Assembly: GCA_905221605.1 (NCBI GenBank)
Contig: CAJNDS010000391.1
Coordinates: forward strand, 124,001 to 188,000
Length of the DNA: 64,000 bases
Reading direction: 5' to 3'
Source of the DNA: Symbiodinium natans
Lineage: Eukaryota; Sar; Dinophyceae; Suessiales; Symbiodiniaceae
Each line of letters begins with the position of its first letter. Position 1 is the first letter of the stretch. A program made the position numbers and the translations under genes. Below are positions 38,741 through 50,940 of this stretch, piece after piece. The notes under the pieces were generated by a model. The model did not search any database, was not told the DNA's origin, and was given only the letters and a program-made list of their open reading frames with translations.

Positions 38741-39302
38741 TACGAAAATCATCAACATTCTTTCGGCAGTGGAGAACAGACCGCCGAGGCTAAGGACTCT
38801 TCCAGGGCTGTGGGCTTAGTTAGGGTTTGGTACAGGAGTCCCGGGGGGTGGCCTACGCGTCGTGCCAGGGCTGGCCCCCACGCTCGCCTACGCGTCGCAG
38901 CCGTCCTGGCCTACGCGTCGTGCCAGGCTGGCACGAGCGCTGGCCCAGCGCTGGCGACAGGGTGGTGGCAGCGCTGGGGCAGCGCTGGCTCGCTGGCTCT
39001 GTTGCCTGGGACCCAGCGCTGGGCCAGCGCTGGCCCCAGCCAGCGAGCCCAGCGCTGGTCGAGCCATGGAGCAAGTCCGGCGCTGGCTCTGTTGGCTGGG
39101 AACCAGCGCTGGGCCAGCGCTGGCCCCCTGCACCAGCCAGCTCAGCGCTAGCCCAGCGCTGGTCCTAGACCCATCGAGCCAGCGCTGGCCCAGCGCCCCT
39201 GGCCATCAAGCCAGGGCCGGCCCAGCTGGCCATTCAGTCAAAGCTGGTCCAGCGCTGGTTCCTGGGAATCAACCCAGCACTGGCCCAGCGCTGGCTCAGC
39301 GC

Positions 39303-39970
39303 TTGGCATGTGAGCATTGTGTTTCAGATGGGGGGGTGGCGCCCGCCCAACCCCCCCGCTTTTTTTAGGCGTGCAAAGAGTGATTCAAAAACTAAGAAAC
39401 TTGTCGAAACCCATCATGTGAGCATTGTGTTTCAGATGGGGGGGGGGGGCTGCGCCCCCCCCAACCCCCCCGCCTTTTTTCAGGCGTGCAAAGAGTGATT
39501 CGAAAACAAAGAAACTTGTCGAAACCCATCATGTGAGCATTGTGTTTCAGATGGGGGGGGCGCAGCCCCCCCCAACCCCCCCGCCTTTTTTCAGGCGTGC
39601 AAAGAGTGATTCAAAAACTAAGAAACTTGTCGAAACCCATCATGTGAGCATTGTGTTTCAGATGGGGGGGGCTGCGCCCCCCCCAACCCCCCCGCCTTTT
39701 TTCAGGCGTGCAAAGAGTGATTCAAAAACTAAGAAACTTGTCGAAACCCATCATGTGAGCATTGTGTTTCAGATGGGGGGCGCAGCCCCCCCCCCCCACC
39801 CCCGCTTATTTTAGGGCGTCTAAGAAACTTGTCGAAAACCCATCATGTGAGCATTGTGTTTCAGATGGGGGGGGGGGGGGCTGCGCCCCCCCCAACCCCC
39901 CGCTTTTTGTTAGGCGTGCAAAGAGTGATTCAAAAACAAAGAAACTTGTCGAAACCCATTGTGTTTCAGA
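39303..39970 (+). repeat. Tandem repeat of 105-115 bp, about six units
   Basis: Each unit reads GTGAGCATTGTGTTTCAGAT, a G-run and C-run that form a GGGGGGCTGCGCCCCCC-like palindrome, CGCCTTTTTTCAGGCGTGCA, then AAAGAGTGATTCAAAAAC and AAGAAACTTGTCGAAACCCA. Units differ mainly in the length of the G/C runs. One unit (39790-39840) lacks about 25 bp. Confidence 0.9.
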
Positions 39971-40071
39971 AAACCCTAAACCCTAAACCCTAATCCCTAA
40001 ACCCTAAACCCTTAACCCTTAAACCCTGAACCCTAAACCCTAAACCAAGCGTGTACGGTTAAAGCGCCGCT

Positions 40072-41480
<1,409 letters not shown>

Positions 41481-42885
41481 CGACGACTGCTACAAGACGA
41501 CGACTGTACCAGCGCTGGCCCAGCGCTGGCTCGAAGGTCGGGGAGCCAGCGCTGGGCGGGCGCTGGCTGCATGGCAGGGGGCCCACACTGGCCCGCCAGC
41601 GCTGGGCAGCCAGCGTTGGCCCAGCGCTGGCTGGCTGGCCCAGGGGGCCAGCGCTGGCCCAGGGCGGGCCGCCAGCGCGGGGCCAGCGCTGCCTTGAGCC
41701 AGGGAGCCAGCGGTGGCACGGCGCTGGCGCCAGCAATGGCTGCCCACTCTGCAGCAGCGCTAGCCAGGGTGGACCAAGCGCTGGGCCAGGGCTGCAGCCA
41801 CCCTGGAGCCAGCGCTGGCCCTGCGCTGGCGCGGGTTGGGGCGACCGCTGGGCCAGCGCTGGCGCCACCCTGGAGCCAGCGCTCGCGCAGCGCTCCCGCT
41901 GTGGCTCGCGCGACGCGTAGGCGAGGGTCGCTGGCGAGGGCGCGACGCGTCGCTCAGAGGCGGGACTCCTTTATGTAGGGTTTAGGGCTTATAGGGGTTC
42001 GTATCTACTGTTCGAAAGTATGGGCCCTTAAGCATAACTATTCTTCCTTATAAGGGGTAATATGGGGATGATTATCTTGTGTCTTTTTTTTTTTTTGGGG
42101 GGGGGGGGTCTTAAGCAAATAGTAGCAATTTGGGCCCCTTGTTGCATAACCCTTACATACCACTGGAAGTAGTAAGGGCCCAGATACTTCGGATCCTCAT
42201 GAACGAGGGTAAGGGACCATGCTAAGGGCCCCCAAACCCTAAACCCTAAACCCTCAACCCTAAACCCTAAACCCTAGTGGCCGATGCCTATGGACCCACA
42301 TTTGAAAACACCGGTGCCGACGGACCGAGATTGGAATAACACCGGTGGGCAGAAGAACCACAACTTGGAAACAAAAAAACAACGTTCAAATATCTGTACT
42401 TAGTTGCAGAGTTCATCGGCCCCCCCAAAAAGTGTACACGTTCAGTTCTATAGAGGATTGTAGTATCCCGAAAGTGTAAAGCGTACCCGTTCAGCTGCTA
42501 AGTGTAGGACGGTTTAGGGTTTAGGGTTTAGGGTTTAGGGTTCAGGGTTCAGGGTTCAGGGTTCAAAGTTTAGGATGTAGGGTTCAGGGTCTACACAAGG
42601 CATCACGAGACGGAACCCTCTAAGTGTTCAGGGTAAAGGAAACGAAGGTGCTTATATATGGTACCCCCCCTAAAGAGCCATACTTTTATGCTTTGTTTTA
42701 CGTCTTTTTCTCTTCTGTTGTATGGTTTTCCTTTTGTTGTCTGTTAAATCTGTGTTTTTATTATTAAAACCCTTATTGAAATAGTGAATTTCAAGAAGAG
42801 TGGTCATTGTTGAAAACCCTTATTGAAGTATTGAATTTCAATAAGGGTGGTCATTATTGAAACCCTTATTGAAAGATTGAATCTC

Positions 42886-43100
42886 AATAAGGGCGGAACG
42901 ATTGAACTAAGAACTAAGACTGCCAGGGACTCCTGGTCATAGTTCTTAGTTCCTGGTACCGCCCTTATGGATTTAGGGTTTAGGGTTTAGGGTTTAGGGT
43001 TTAGGCTTATTGAAATAAGAGGTAGCCCAGGAAGTAAGAATCCATACCGAGAGTCCCTGGCAGTCTTAGTTCTTAGCTCTTAGTTCCGCCCTTATTGAAA
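42886..43100. mobile_element. Inverted-repeat element with a telomere-type tract between its arms
   Basis: The left arm (about 42888-42932, GGGCGGAAC...AAGACTGCCAGGGACTC) and right arm (about 43050-43096, GAGTCCCTGGCAGTCTTAG...GTTCCGCCC) are inverted copies. Between them sit GTTCTTAGTTCC-type sequence and five TTTAGGG units (about 42967-43005). Flanking sequence on both sides is built of CCCTTATTGAAATTCAAT-type repeats that themselves pair. Confidence 0.7.
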
Positions 43101-43329
43101 TTCAATATTTCAACAAGGGCTTCAATAAGGAGTATCCCTATATAGCCCCTATATACCTAAGTAGCCCCTAGATAACCCCTAAAGAACCCTCCCAGGTTCC
43201 TTATAAGGGTTCCTCCTTTACTTTCAGGTTCTGGGCACTTATTGGGGGCGGGGGGGGGAACTGTACTTATAACTCAATGATAACTAGGGTTTCGGGTTTA
43301 GGCTTTAGGGTTTAGCACTTAAGGGGCTT

Positions 43330-43465
43330 ATAAGTGGGTTACCTGGTACCCCGGTAACCATATGATAATAAGGGCACCCTTTTGTGGGTTGGTTACTTTA
43401 TAAGGGAACCTTGAACCAAACAAAAAAAGGAAAGGGGTACCACGGGGCTACCCAGGTTACCAGGT
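43330..43465. mobile_element. MITE-like palindrome, 'GGTAACC / GGGCTACCC' family
   Basis: Shares GTAACCATATGATAATAAGGG, CACCC, TTTATAAGGGAACCTTGAACC and GGGGTACCAC.GGGCTACCC with 52062-52173 in the same order. Two copies with different flanks indicate a mobile, non-coding family. Confidence 0.6.
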
Positions 43466-44871
43466 GCAGTTGAGAAGTACCATGAACCTCCAAATTGGGG
43501 TTTGGGTTTAGGGTTTAGGGTTTAGGGTTTAGGGAAGTAGTCGCTTGAGAAAAAGAAGTTGGATCCAAGCTCCTCACCCCCTCAATCTGCAAAGCCAAAG
43601 CCACCCTAAACCCTAAACCCTAAACCCTAAACCCTAAACCCGAAACCCTAAACCCTAAACCCTAAACCCTGAACCCTGAACCCTGAATCCTGAACCCTGA
43701 ACCCTAAACCCTAGCCCACCCTTTGAAGGCTTAAGGCTACGGGAATGTCGGGCGGCTGCGGGACAGAGCTGGATCGGAATGAAGGAGGCGTAGCCTCTCC
43801 GGGCACCCCGACCTAAAGCCTTTTGCCTTCTTTGGGGATTTAGGGTTCAGAGTTTAGGGTTCAGAGTTTTGGGTTTCGGGTTTAGGGTTAGGGTGCTTGG
43901 AGGTTCAGAGTACTTATAACCCCAGCAACCTGTGCTTCTAAGCCCCCCAAGTCCTCTAAGTAGGTGACAGAGACGTATGCTTCGGGTTTAAGACAAGGAC
44001 GGCGAAAACCCCGGGTTTAGGGTTCAGAGTTTAGGGTTTGGGGTTTAGGGTTGAGGGCTTCGGGTTCGGGTAGAAAAGCTCCTGTAAGCGACAGCAACCT
44101 GGATCCAATGCTTTATACATCTGAAGGTCGTCCTGAAGCTGTCAAACCCGAGCAAACACGTGTGCTCTTTGCGCCAGGCTGCAGGCAAATGCGCCAATGA
44201 CGCCAAACCTCGTGGGAGTTTGTTAGGGTTTAGGGTTTAGAGGGGGCCTAGAGAGGCTTAGAGAGCTTCGGCTCTTGCTAAGGGACAAGTACAACTTCCT
44301 GTGCTAACGTCATTTAAGCCAAGACCTCAAACCCTAAACCCTAAGCCCTAAGCCCTAAGCCCTAAGCCCTAAGCCCTAAACCCTAAACCCTAAACCCTAA
44401 ACCCCAAACCCCAAACCCCAGACTCACAAACCCGCCCTCCGCTATGAGCCGCCCAAGCTGCAGCAGGAGGTGGCCGATGAGGCGAGCAGGACCGAACCAC
44501 CATGGATACTCGCTACTGAAGCCTGCAGCATGGCTGTGGGCGTAGGATTTCTCCCTAAACCCCTAAACCCTAAACCCTAAACTCTAAACCCTAAACCCTA
44601 ACCCTAGACCCCAAGGGTGCGGGGGGATTAGGGCCCAGGTATCTTGGGCTCTTTGACATGGGTTTGGGGTTTGGGGGTTTAGGGCTTAGGGTTTAGAGTT
44701 TGGGGTTTGGGGTTTAGCTCCCTTGAACCCAAAGCTTTTCACGCCCTACGGGGCTTCAGGGCCTAGCGCCCCTGAACCCTGAACCCTAAACCCGGCCCCT
44801 GACCCCCCATTATGTACACCGACACCCAACAACATCATTATCAACCACAAACCTACACCGGCGTTGGTGGG

Positions 44872-44998
44872 TTTAGGGTTTAGGGTTTAGGGTTTAGGGT
44901 TTAGGGTTTAGGGTTTAGGGTTTAGGGTTTAGGGTTTAGGGTTCAGGGTTTAGGGTGTAGGGTTTAGGGTTTAGGGTTGAGGGTTTAGGTTTAGGGAG
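44872..44998 (+). repeat. TTTAGGG array
   Basis: About ten perfect TTTAGGG units followed by variants (GGGTTCA, GGGTGTA, GGGTTGA). Interstitial, with ordinary sequence on both sides. Confidence 0.95.
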
Positions 44999-46664
44999 TG
45001 GACATTTTTCGCTGCTGGGGTTTCCCGTTGGCAGACAGCCAACGAAGAGGATCTGCGGCGCTGAAATTCCTGTCCCCGGCCTCAAAACTAAAAAACACGA
45101 AATTTCTAACCTTAGACCCGAAACCCTAGGGTTTAGGGTTTAGGCTTTAGGGTTTAGGGTTTAGGGTTTGGGTTTAGGGTTTAGGGTTGAGGGTAGTCAT
45201 CAACCCAATACTTTCAATTGCGTAAGGTCTCTTGGGATTCAGAGATTCGCATGCAGTCGGGAGGCAGAGCGTGAAGTTCATGTCCGTGATATGCTTGCCT
45301 CAGCGTTGTGGGGAGTGTGTACTTAAAAGGTTCAGGGTTAGGGTTTGGGGTTTGGAGCTTGGCGTGCTACCAGCTCGTTCATCAAGGGCCCCTGTTTCAC
45401 GCTCTCTGGGTTTAGGAGCTAAGGGATTACCCTAAACCCTAAACCCTAAACCCCAAACCCGAAACCAGAAACCCTAAACCCTAAACCCTAAACCCTAAAC
45501 CCTAAACCCTAAACCCTAAACCCTTAGGTCCGGTGCATAATGCGGAACGGGACGTGCCCTTAAATCCAAGCACTGCAGCGCTAAACCATCCTCAACCTTC
45601 TCCAAACAACGCTGAAAATCATGAAGCCTCTCTATCCCTAAACCCTAAACCATTAAACCCACAGCCCCTGAACCTTAAACCCTAAACCCTCAAACCCACA
45701 AAACCTGAGCCCTAATCCCGAAAACCCCCGGAGGTGAACCCCAACTCGGGTTGGAGCTTAGCCCAAGTCGGTTCAGATGTTAGGGTTTAGGGTTTAGGGT
45801 TTAGGCGTAGGAGCTGGTGGTCAGTTTAGGAATGAGGGTTTTGGTTGGGTTTAGAGTCTAGAGCTTCTTCCTCCGAAGGGTTTCGAGCTTGCGGTTTAGG
45901 GCATTGCCGAAACCCTACCCACCCCCCCCCCCCCCCCCCCACAGGGCTACCCCCCGCCTCCCCCCCCCCCCGAAACCCACCATCCTCGTAACTGCCTTCA
46001 CATTTTGAGCCTCGCATCTGAGTTACAGGGATGGGCCCCTCCTGACCCCTAAAATCCTAAAGTCCTAAAGCTTGGGCTGCTTCCTCTTATACTCACAGCC
46101 CTTTGTAGGGATTCTCATAGGGGGTACGAAAATCCCTATTCAGGACTGTTAGTACCAGGGACCATCCCAACCTAAAGCCCTAAACCCTGTATGTTCTAAA
46201 ACCTAGTCTGCCAGTTGCTTAAGACCCCCCCCCAAAAAAAAAATATTCTTCCTTATTAAGGTTCATATAGGAATTATCATTTGCATTTTTTGGGGGGGGT
46301 TCTTAAGCAAAGAGCAGAAATAGCTCCTTAACGGACCAGGGAGCCCCCAAACCCCCAACCCCACCACCACACCGCAAAGGGATGGCGCGGCGGGCCGAAA
46401 CCGTACACAAGTAAACTCTCCCGAAGAGCTCAAAAGAAAACCCAAATCCTAAACCCTCATCGGAAAGCATAAGCGTTTGGGGTTTATAGGGTGGTTTTTT
46501 TTGTGATTGTGTTGTGAGTTGTTTGTTGATAGTTTCATGCCAAACATAATTCCGAAACTTTGCTGTCTGGCGGCTGATGGCGTGCCCCATGACGCCAGAT
46601 CTCGCGATCGGGATCCTAACTTCTTGACATGTCTTGCGACCGGACGAAGGTGACATTTACTGCA
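44999..46664. repeat. Mosaic region; telomere-type tracts, C-rich runs and partial MITEs
   Basis: No gene recognised. Contains TTTAGGG tracts at 45128-45192, CCCTAAA tracts at 45430-45525, C-runs at 45923-45942 and 45960-45972, a partial TTGGGATGTTCCCC-family element at about 46075-46171, and an element at about 46205-46322 that matches 42040-42125 (TATTCTTCCTTAT..AAGG, GGGGGGGTTCTTAAGCAAA). Confidence 0.7.
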
Positions 46665-46797
46665 GGGTTAGGGTTTAGGGTTTAGGGTTTAGGGTTTAGG
46701 GTTTAGGGTTTAGGGTTTAGGGTTTAGGGTTTAGGGTTTAGGGTTTAGGGTTTAGGCGGTTTAGGGTTTAGGGTTTAGGGTTTAGGGTTTAGGGTTT
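46665..46797 (+). repeat. TTTAGGG array
   Basis: About 19 units interrupted once by GCGG (TTTAGGCGGTTTAGGG near 46755). Confidence 0.95.
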
Positions 46798-47817
46798 GAA
46801 GAGCTTCGTGGTCCGGCCTAGGAACGCATCTGCATCATTCGCTTCGGAGTCGGACCATTTAGGTACTTGTGGAGGCTCCTGTGCTGATACAAAGGAGGTA
46901 CAGAAGCAGGTAGTATAGGGTTTCGGGTTTAGGGTTTAGGGTTTAAGGTTTAGGGTTTAGGGTTTGGTGTTGGTTTAGGGTAAGCAGGTAGTATGTTCAG
47001 TCAGCGAAACGTTTGGAGACGGCTTGAAAAGAGCGGGCTCGTGTTGGACCATCCGAGTGCCTGCAAGCTTCGGACTTGGCAAGAGTAGTATCCCATCGCC
47101 AAACCACTGCTACATGATGTCGGGTTTATATTCCTTGTATCCCCAAAAGGGCACCCAATATATACACTCACCAATGTTAAAAGGGAACCTATTATATACA
47201 CTCACCAATAACAGAAATACAAGCCCTGTTTCATATGAGTCTAAACCCTGAACCCTACGCCATAGATCCCCCGCTATATATCTCTTTGAGGACTTGTAGC
47301 GGGACCATAAATCCCCAATTCCTGTTTTTTATATAAGTGACTAGTGGTAGGCTGAACCGTAGGATTCTTCCACCTCCTACAAATCCCCAGGTGAAGTCTG
47401 CATGCAACACCACTCAGACCAGCCGGCCCAATACTCCAACACATACAGATGTCTAGAATAATCACACACGCAAACACACGCTTTAATCCGTTTACATATA
47501 AACCCTGAACCCTAAACCCTAAACCCGAAACCCTAAACCCTACATATATTCCATATATATATATATACATATATATATAGATACATACATATACATGAAT
47601 GTGTCAATGCTTCGCCGGCTTCTTTCATTGGGGCTTAGGGGCTCAGGGGCTTGATGTTTTTGTAAGGGGAAGGGTTGAGGGTTTGGGGTCGAGGGTCGAG
47701 GGTCTAGGGTTTAGGGTTGAGTGGCAATAAACCTAAATGGATCCCAGTGGCACTGCGCGGGAGAGCGCGTTCACGAATTCTGCCGCAGGCGCAATGTGGC
47801 AAACGGCTTTGAGGGTT
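46798..47817. other. Mostly single-copy DNA with short telomere-type tracts
   Basis: No gene recognised. A short near-duplicate (CCAATATATACACTCACCAA at about 47155 and TATTATATACACTCACCAAT near 47190) and an AT-rich run of TATATATA with ATACATAC (47555-47600) are the only structures I see. Confidence 0.5.
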
Positions 47818-47935
47818 TAACTTGGGATGTTCCCCCTTGTACTAACAGTCCTTAATAGGGATTATAGTACCCCCCCCCCCCCCCATTATTGTCCCTGTCA
47901 GCGCTATGGGGAACATCCCAAGGTTAAATGGTTTA
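47818..47935. mobile_element. MITE, TTGGGATGTTCCCC family
   Basis: Left end TTAACTTGGGATGTTCCCC, right end GGGGAACATCCCAAGGTTAA, with CAGTCCTTAATAGGGATTA inside and a 16-C run. The right half of the usual interior is replaced (TCAGCGCTATG). Confidence 0.8.
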
Positions 47936-48342
47936 AGGTCTAGGGTTCAAGGGTACCTTCAAGTTAAACGGCTGAGGTAGGACGCGTGCGCACGCGTCCC
48001 ACGACTGCTGACGTTAAGGGCTCCCTCAAAACAAGTACCCAAAACCCTAAACCCTAAACCCCACTCTCAATCACTAGGAAGGCCACAGCCTCCTCCCTCT
48101 CCCCCTCCCGCCCTCCTTCCCCCAAACACCACACCAAAAAGGGACCTCTGGACAACCGCCTGGGGTTTTTGGTTTAGGGTTTAGGGTTTAGGGTTTAGGG
48201 TTTGGGGTGAACCGCAGGAGGCCTGGCTTGGGTACCAATGTCAGGTGCGCGGTACTTGGAGGTTCATGGGTACTTATAACCCAGACTTATAGCCGTACGT
48301 CTCGGTCCTCCTAAGTCCTCCAAGTTGCCGTTCGGTAGACTA

Positions 48343-48457
48343 CTACCTTGGGGGCTAAATGAACCCTAAAAGGGTTTATGGTTCATATACCTTAATAGGA
48401 ATTATAGTACTCAGGGTATATGACCCCAATTTTAGGGTTCATTTCGTCCCTAAGGTA
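48343..48457. mobile_element. MITE, 'TACCTTGGGG...AATGAACCCT' family
   Basis: Inverted ends TACCTTGGGGGCTAAATGAA and TTCATTTCGTCCCTAAGGTA. The interior reads GGTTTATGGTTCATA, CCTTAATAGGAATTATAGTA. A second, partly decayed copy lies at about 51797-51895. Confidence 0.75.
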
Positions 48458-49102
48458 ATTGTGGTTGGAGTACGCATGAACCGCCAAGCTCAGGACACTT
48501 CGAGGCATGCTGAAAACACAACTGCCCACTTGAACTCGACAGTCCTCCCTACTAAACCCTAAACCCTAAACCCTAAGCCCCATAAGCACCTCGAACCCCC
48601 GAACCTCTTCCACTCAAAACAACACCGAACCCCTAAGCATTCTGAACCCTAAGCCCTGCACCGACTGAACCCTAAACCCTAAACCCTAAACCCTAAACCC
48701 TAAACCCTAAACCCTAAACCCCCCAAACTTCGCCGAAGCCTCTCCGAAGCCCGCCCACCCAGGCCACAACGGCCTACGGCGGTGATGTAGAGCCAGACGC
48801 CATCCGGTGAGGTCGCAATGATGAAGTTCAACTGAGACAGAAATCCCTTCAACTCTAAAACCCAAACCCCAAACCCCAAACCCCAAACCCCAAACCCCAA
48901 ACCCCAAACCCTAAACCCTAAACCCTCAACCCTACACCCAGAAGCCTGGGTTCGCGTCAACCTTGGAAGCCTTGAAGCCTCGAAGAAACACCTCAGCACC
49001 TTCTAACCCTAAGCCCCGCGAACCCCTTCTCCAACTTCAAATGCCAGCAAACCCCAAAACTAAAAAGCCCTAAACCCTAAACCCTGAACACCACCAAAGC
49101 GA
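48458..49102. repeat. CCCTAAA tracts and CCCCAAA variant
   Basis: CCCTAAA arrays at about 48553-48575 and 48668-48722; a CCCCAAA variant run at 48858-48910 that grades back to CCCTAAA. No gene recognised. Confidence 0.85.
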
Positions 49103-49206
49103 GGTTGGGATGTTCCCCCATTATACTAACAGTCCTTGATAGGGATTATGGGGGGGTTACTTCAATCCCTACTAAGGACTCTTACAAAAAGGGGGACATC
49201 CCAAGG
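49103..49206. mobile_element. MITE, TTGGGATGTTCCCC family, near-complete
   Basis: Left end GGTTGGGATGTTCCCCCATT, interior CAGTCCTTGATAGGGATTAT and AATCCCTACTAAGGACT, right end GGGGGACATCCCAAGG. Confidence 0.85.
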
Positions 49207-49392
49207 TGCAGTGTTTGAGCCTGCAGGGTTGAGAGTTTAAATCATGGAGCCCTAAACCCTAAACCCTAAACCCTAAACCCCAAACCTTCAACCCTCAAGC
49301 GCCCCGTGCCCCAAAGGCCCAAAAGTTCTCTCCCGCAAGCCTCTGAGCAGTGCAAGGTTGAGGGCCGAGGGCCCGGATAACGGAGGGTGGGG

Positions 49393-49560
49393 AGGGTTTA
49401 GGGTTTAGGGTTTGGGCTTTGGGGTTTAGGGTTTAGGTTTAGGGTTTAGGGTTTAGGGTTTAGGGTTTAGGGTTTAGGGTTTAGGGTTTAGGGTTTAGGG
49501 TTTAGGGTTTAGGGTTTAGGGTTTAGGGTTTAGGGTTTAGGGTTAGGGTTTAGGGTTTAG
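49393..49560 (+). repeat. TTTAGGG array ending in a G-run
   Basis: More than 20 units with a few variants (TTTGGGC, GGGTTAGGG), ending in a 15-G run at 49560-49574 and then TGTGTTG repeats. Confidence 0.95.
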
Positions 49561-49574
49561 GGGGGGGGGGGGGG

Positions 49575-50424
49575 CGTGCGCAGCGCGGATGTGTTGTGTG
49601 TTGTGTGTTGCGTGTTGTGTGGTGTGTTGTGTGTGTGTTGTTGCTTCCAAGGCTCATACCCCAAAACCGCGCTAAGCCTCACCATAGCCCTTAACCCTAA
49701 GGCCCCAAGCCCCAAAATCCCGTCAATCTCAATAGGCCAGGTGGCTCCGTTGGCCACTGTGACCAGGAAGATGAACATCACTCCTCACGGAGTTGAATAT
49801 ACGGGCCTAAGAATTAGAATAGCGTTTTGGGGGTCATTATTGTATCAATATAAAGGGAGTACAAGGGAAGAGTATTAGAAATGATTACGACCCCTATGTT
49901 AAGGTTTTTGGGGCTTGAGCTTGAGGAGCTGTCTAGGCTTTGGGGCTTAGGGTCTAGGCTTGGGAGAGGTAGGGTCTTAGGGTTTAGGGCTTAGGGTTTA
50001 GGGTTTAGGGTCTAGGGTCTAGGGTTTAGGCCTGAGGGTTCAGGGTTTAGGGTTGAGGGCGGGTTTAGGCTTTAGGGCGGGGAGTTTGGGGTTTAGGGTT
50101 TAGGGCTGAGTGCATGGATCCGGATCACGCTGAAGCTGTACAAAGCATTGAAGGAAAACGGGGGTTTGGGGTTTATGGTTTATAGGGTTTAGGGTTTGGG
50201 AATAGAGACGTGGCTGTTGGGGAAGTAATAAGCTCGGCCACTACATCTTTCGTATCTGGAGCAACTTCTACCCGCAGCCCTCCAGACCCTACTCAATCTC
50301 TTACTTTAAGTATTACAAGGTCTAGGGTGTAGGGTTTAAGAGGTTTAGGGATTTAGCGGTTCGAGTCTAAAGCAACATGCCGGACCAACGCCCGCTGAAC
50401 ATTTTTTGGGGCTTCAAGCTGGGG
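49575..50424. other. Single-copy DNA with degenerate TTTAGGG tracts
   Basis: GTGTTGTGTGTTG simple sequence at 49588-49640 is followed by single-copy DNA and TTTAGGG tracts at about 49975-50110. The + frame 49576-49878 has no recognisable motif and starts in simple repeat; I do not call it a gene. Confidence 0.5.
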
Positions 50425-50763
50425 GAGGTTCCCTCAACGATAGTCCTTTTTAAGGGATTCTTACTGCAATAGGGGGCCGTATATGAGGGGTACCCCCCAA
50501 CGGCTCATAATTTCGAGATTCCCCCATATGCCTTGTCAACTCACTAAGATACCCAACACATGGCATGTGTTCTGGCCCTCTTAGGCTAGTTCCATGGTCC
50601 CTTGATATGGGCCCTGAAAAGGGGACTCCATATACACTCCGCGCATGCCATATCAAACTCAAGGGCCCAAACTTCAGAACCCTTTCAAGAAGGCAAGGGA
50701 CCATATTCCGGCACTGGGTACTTGAATCCATATTCAGGACTGTTATTACAAGGGGGAACATGT
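50425..50763. mobile_element. Nested MITEs: one family split by another
   Basis: The outer parts (about 50428-50480 with ATAGTCCTTTTTAAGGGATT, and 50730-50762 with TATTCAGGACTGTTATTACA then GGGGGAACAT) are two halves of a TTGGGATGTTCCCC-type element. Between them lies sequence like 56535-56679 (GGTCCCTTGATATGGGCCC..., AGAACCCTTTCAAGAAGGCA, GGGACCATATT). Nesting implies the inner family moved later. Confidence 0.55.
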
Positions 50764-50803
50764 AGGAACAACCGGGGGGCAGGGGGGGGGGGGGTGCTGG
50801 TAA

Positions 50804-50940
50804 ACTTGGAGGTTCATGAGTACTTTGTAACCTCAGTTATAGAAGTCTATACTTATAACCTACTTAGAGAAGTTAGGGGACTTAGGGGGCTTGTCAGTAC
50901 AAGCTATAATTGGGGTTATAAGTACTCTGAACCTCCAAGT
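50804..50940. mobile_element. MITE, 'ACTTGGAGGTTCA' family
   Basis: Inverted ends ACTTGGAGGTTCATGAGTAC and GTACTCTGAACCTCCAAGT, with internal TTATAACC/GGTTATAA. Related partial copies lie at about 48247-48330 and 43897-43970, and the termini resemble those of the 140-bp foldback element at 5842. Confidence 0.8.

Larger units (their letters stand above)
33270..38830. repeat. Mosaic of telomere-type tracts and short single-copy segments
   Basis: No convincing gene. Short segments of roughly 60-400 bp alternate with CCCTAAA or TTTAGGG tracts of 2-17 units. Larger arrays are 35150-35241 (CCCTAAA), 35338-35475 (TTTAGGG), 35670-35753 (CCCTAAA), 38090-38170 (GGGTTCA passing to TTTAGGG) and 38298-38475 (TTTAGGG passing to long-T variants). 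Also present: (AT)n at 33870-33913, a C-run at 34511-34531 and G/C-rich palindromes. Confidence 0.85.
41976..44870. repeat. Mosaic of telomere-type tracts and palindromic elements
   Basis: No gene recognised. Palindromic elements occur at about 42040-42180, 42760-43130 and 43320-43465, with partial ones near 43895. Telomere-type tracts lie at about 42235-42278 (CCCTAAA), 42510-42560 (TTTAGGG), 42965-43006, 43500-43535, 43603-43710 (CCCTAAA), 44330-44420 (CCCTAAA). Confidence 0.8.

Noticed and set aside
39303-39970. CRISPR-like direct repeats
   Set aside because: Units are contiguous tandem copies with no distinct spacers, in a eukaryotic repeat setting.
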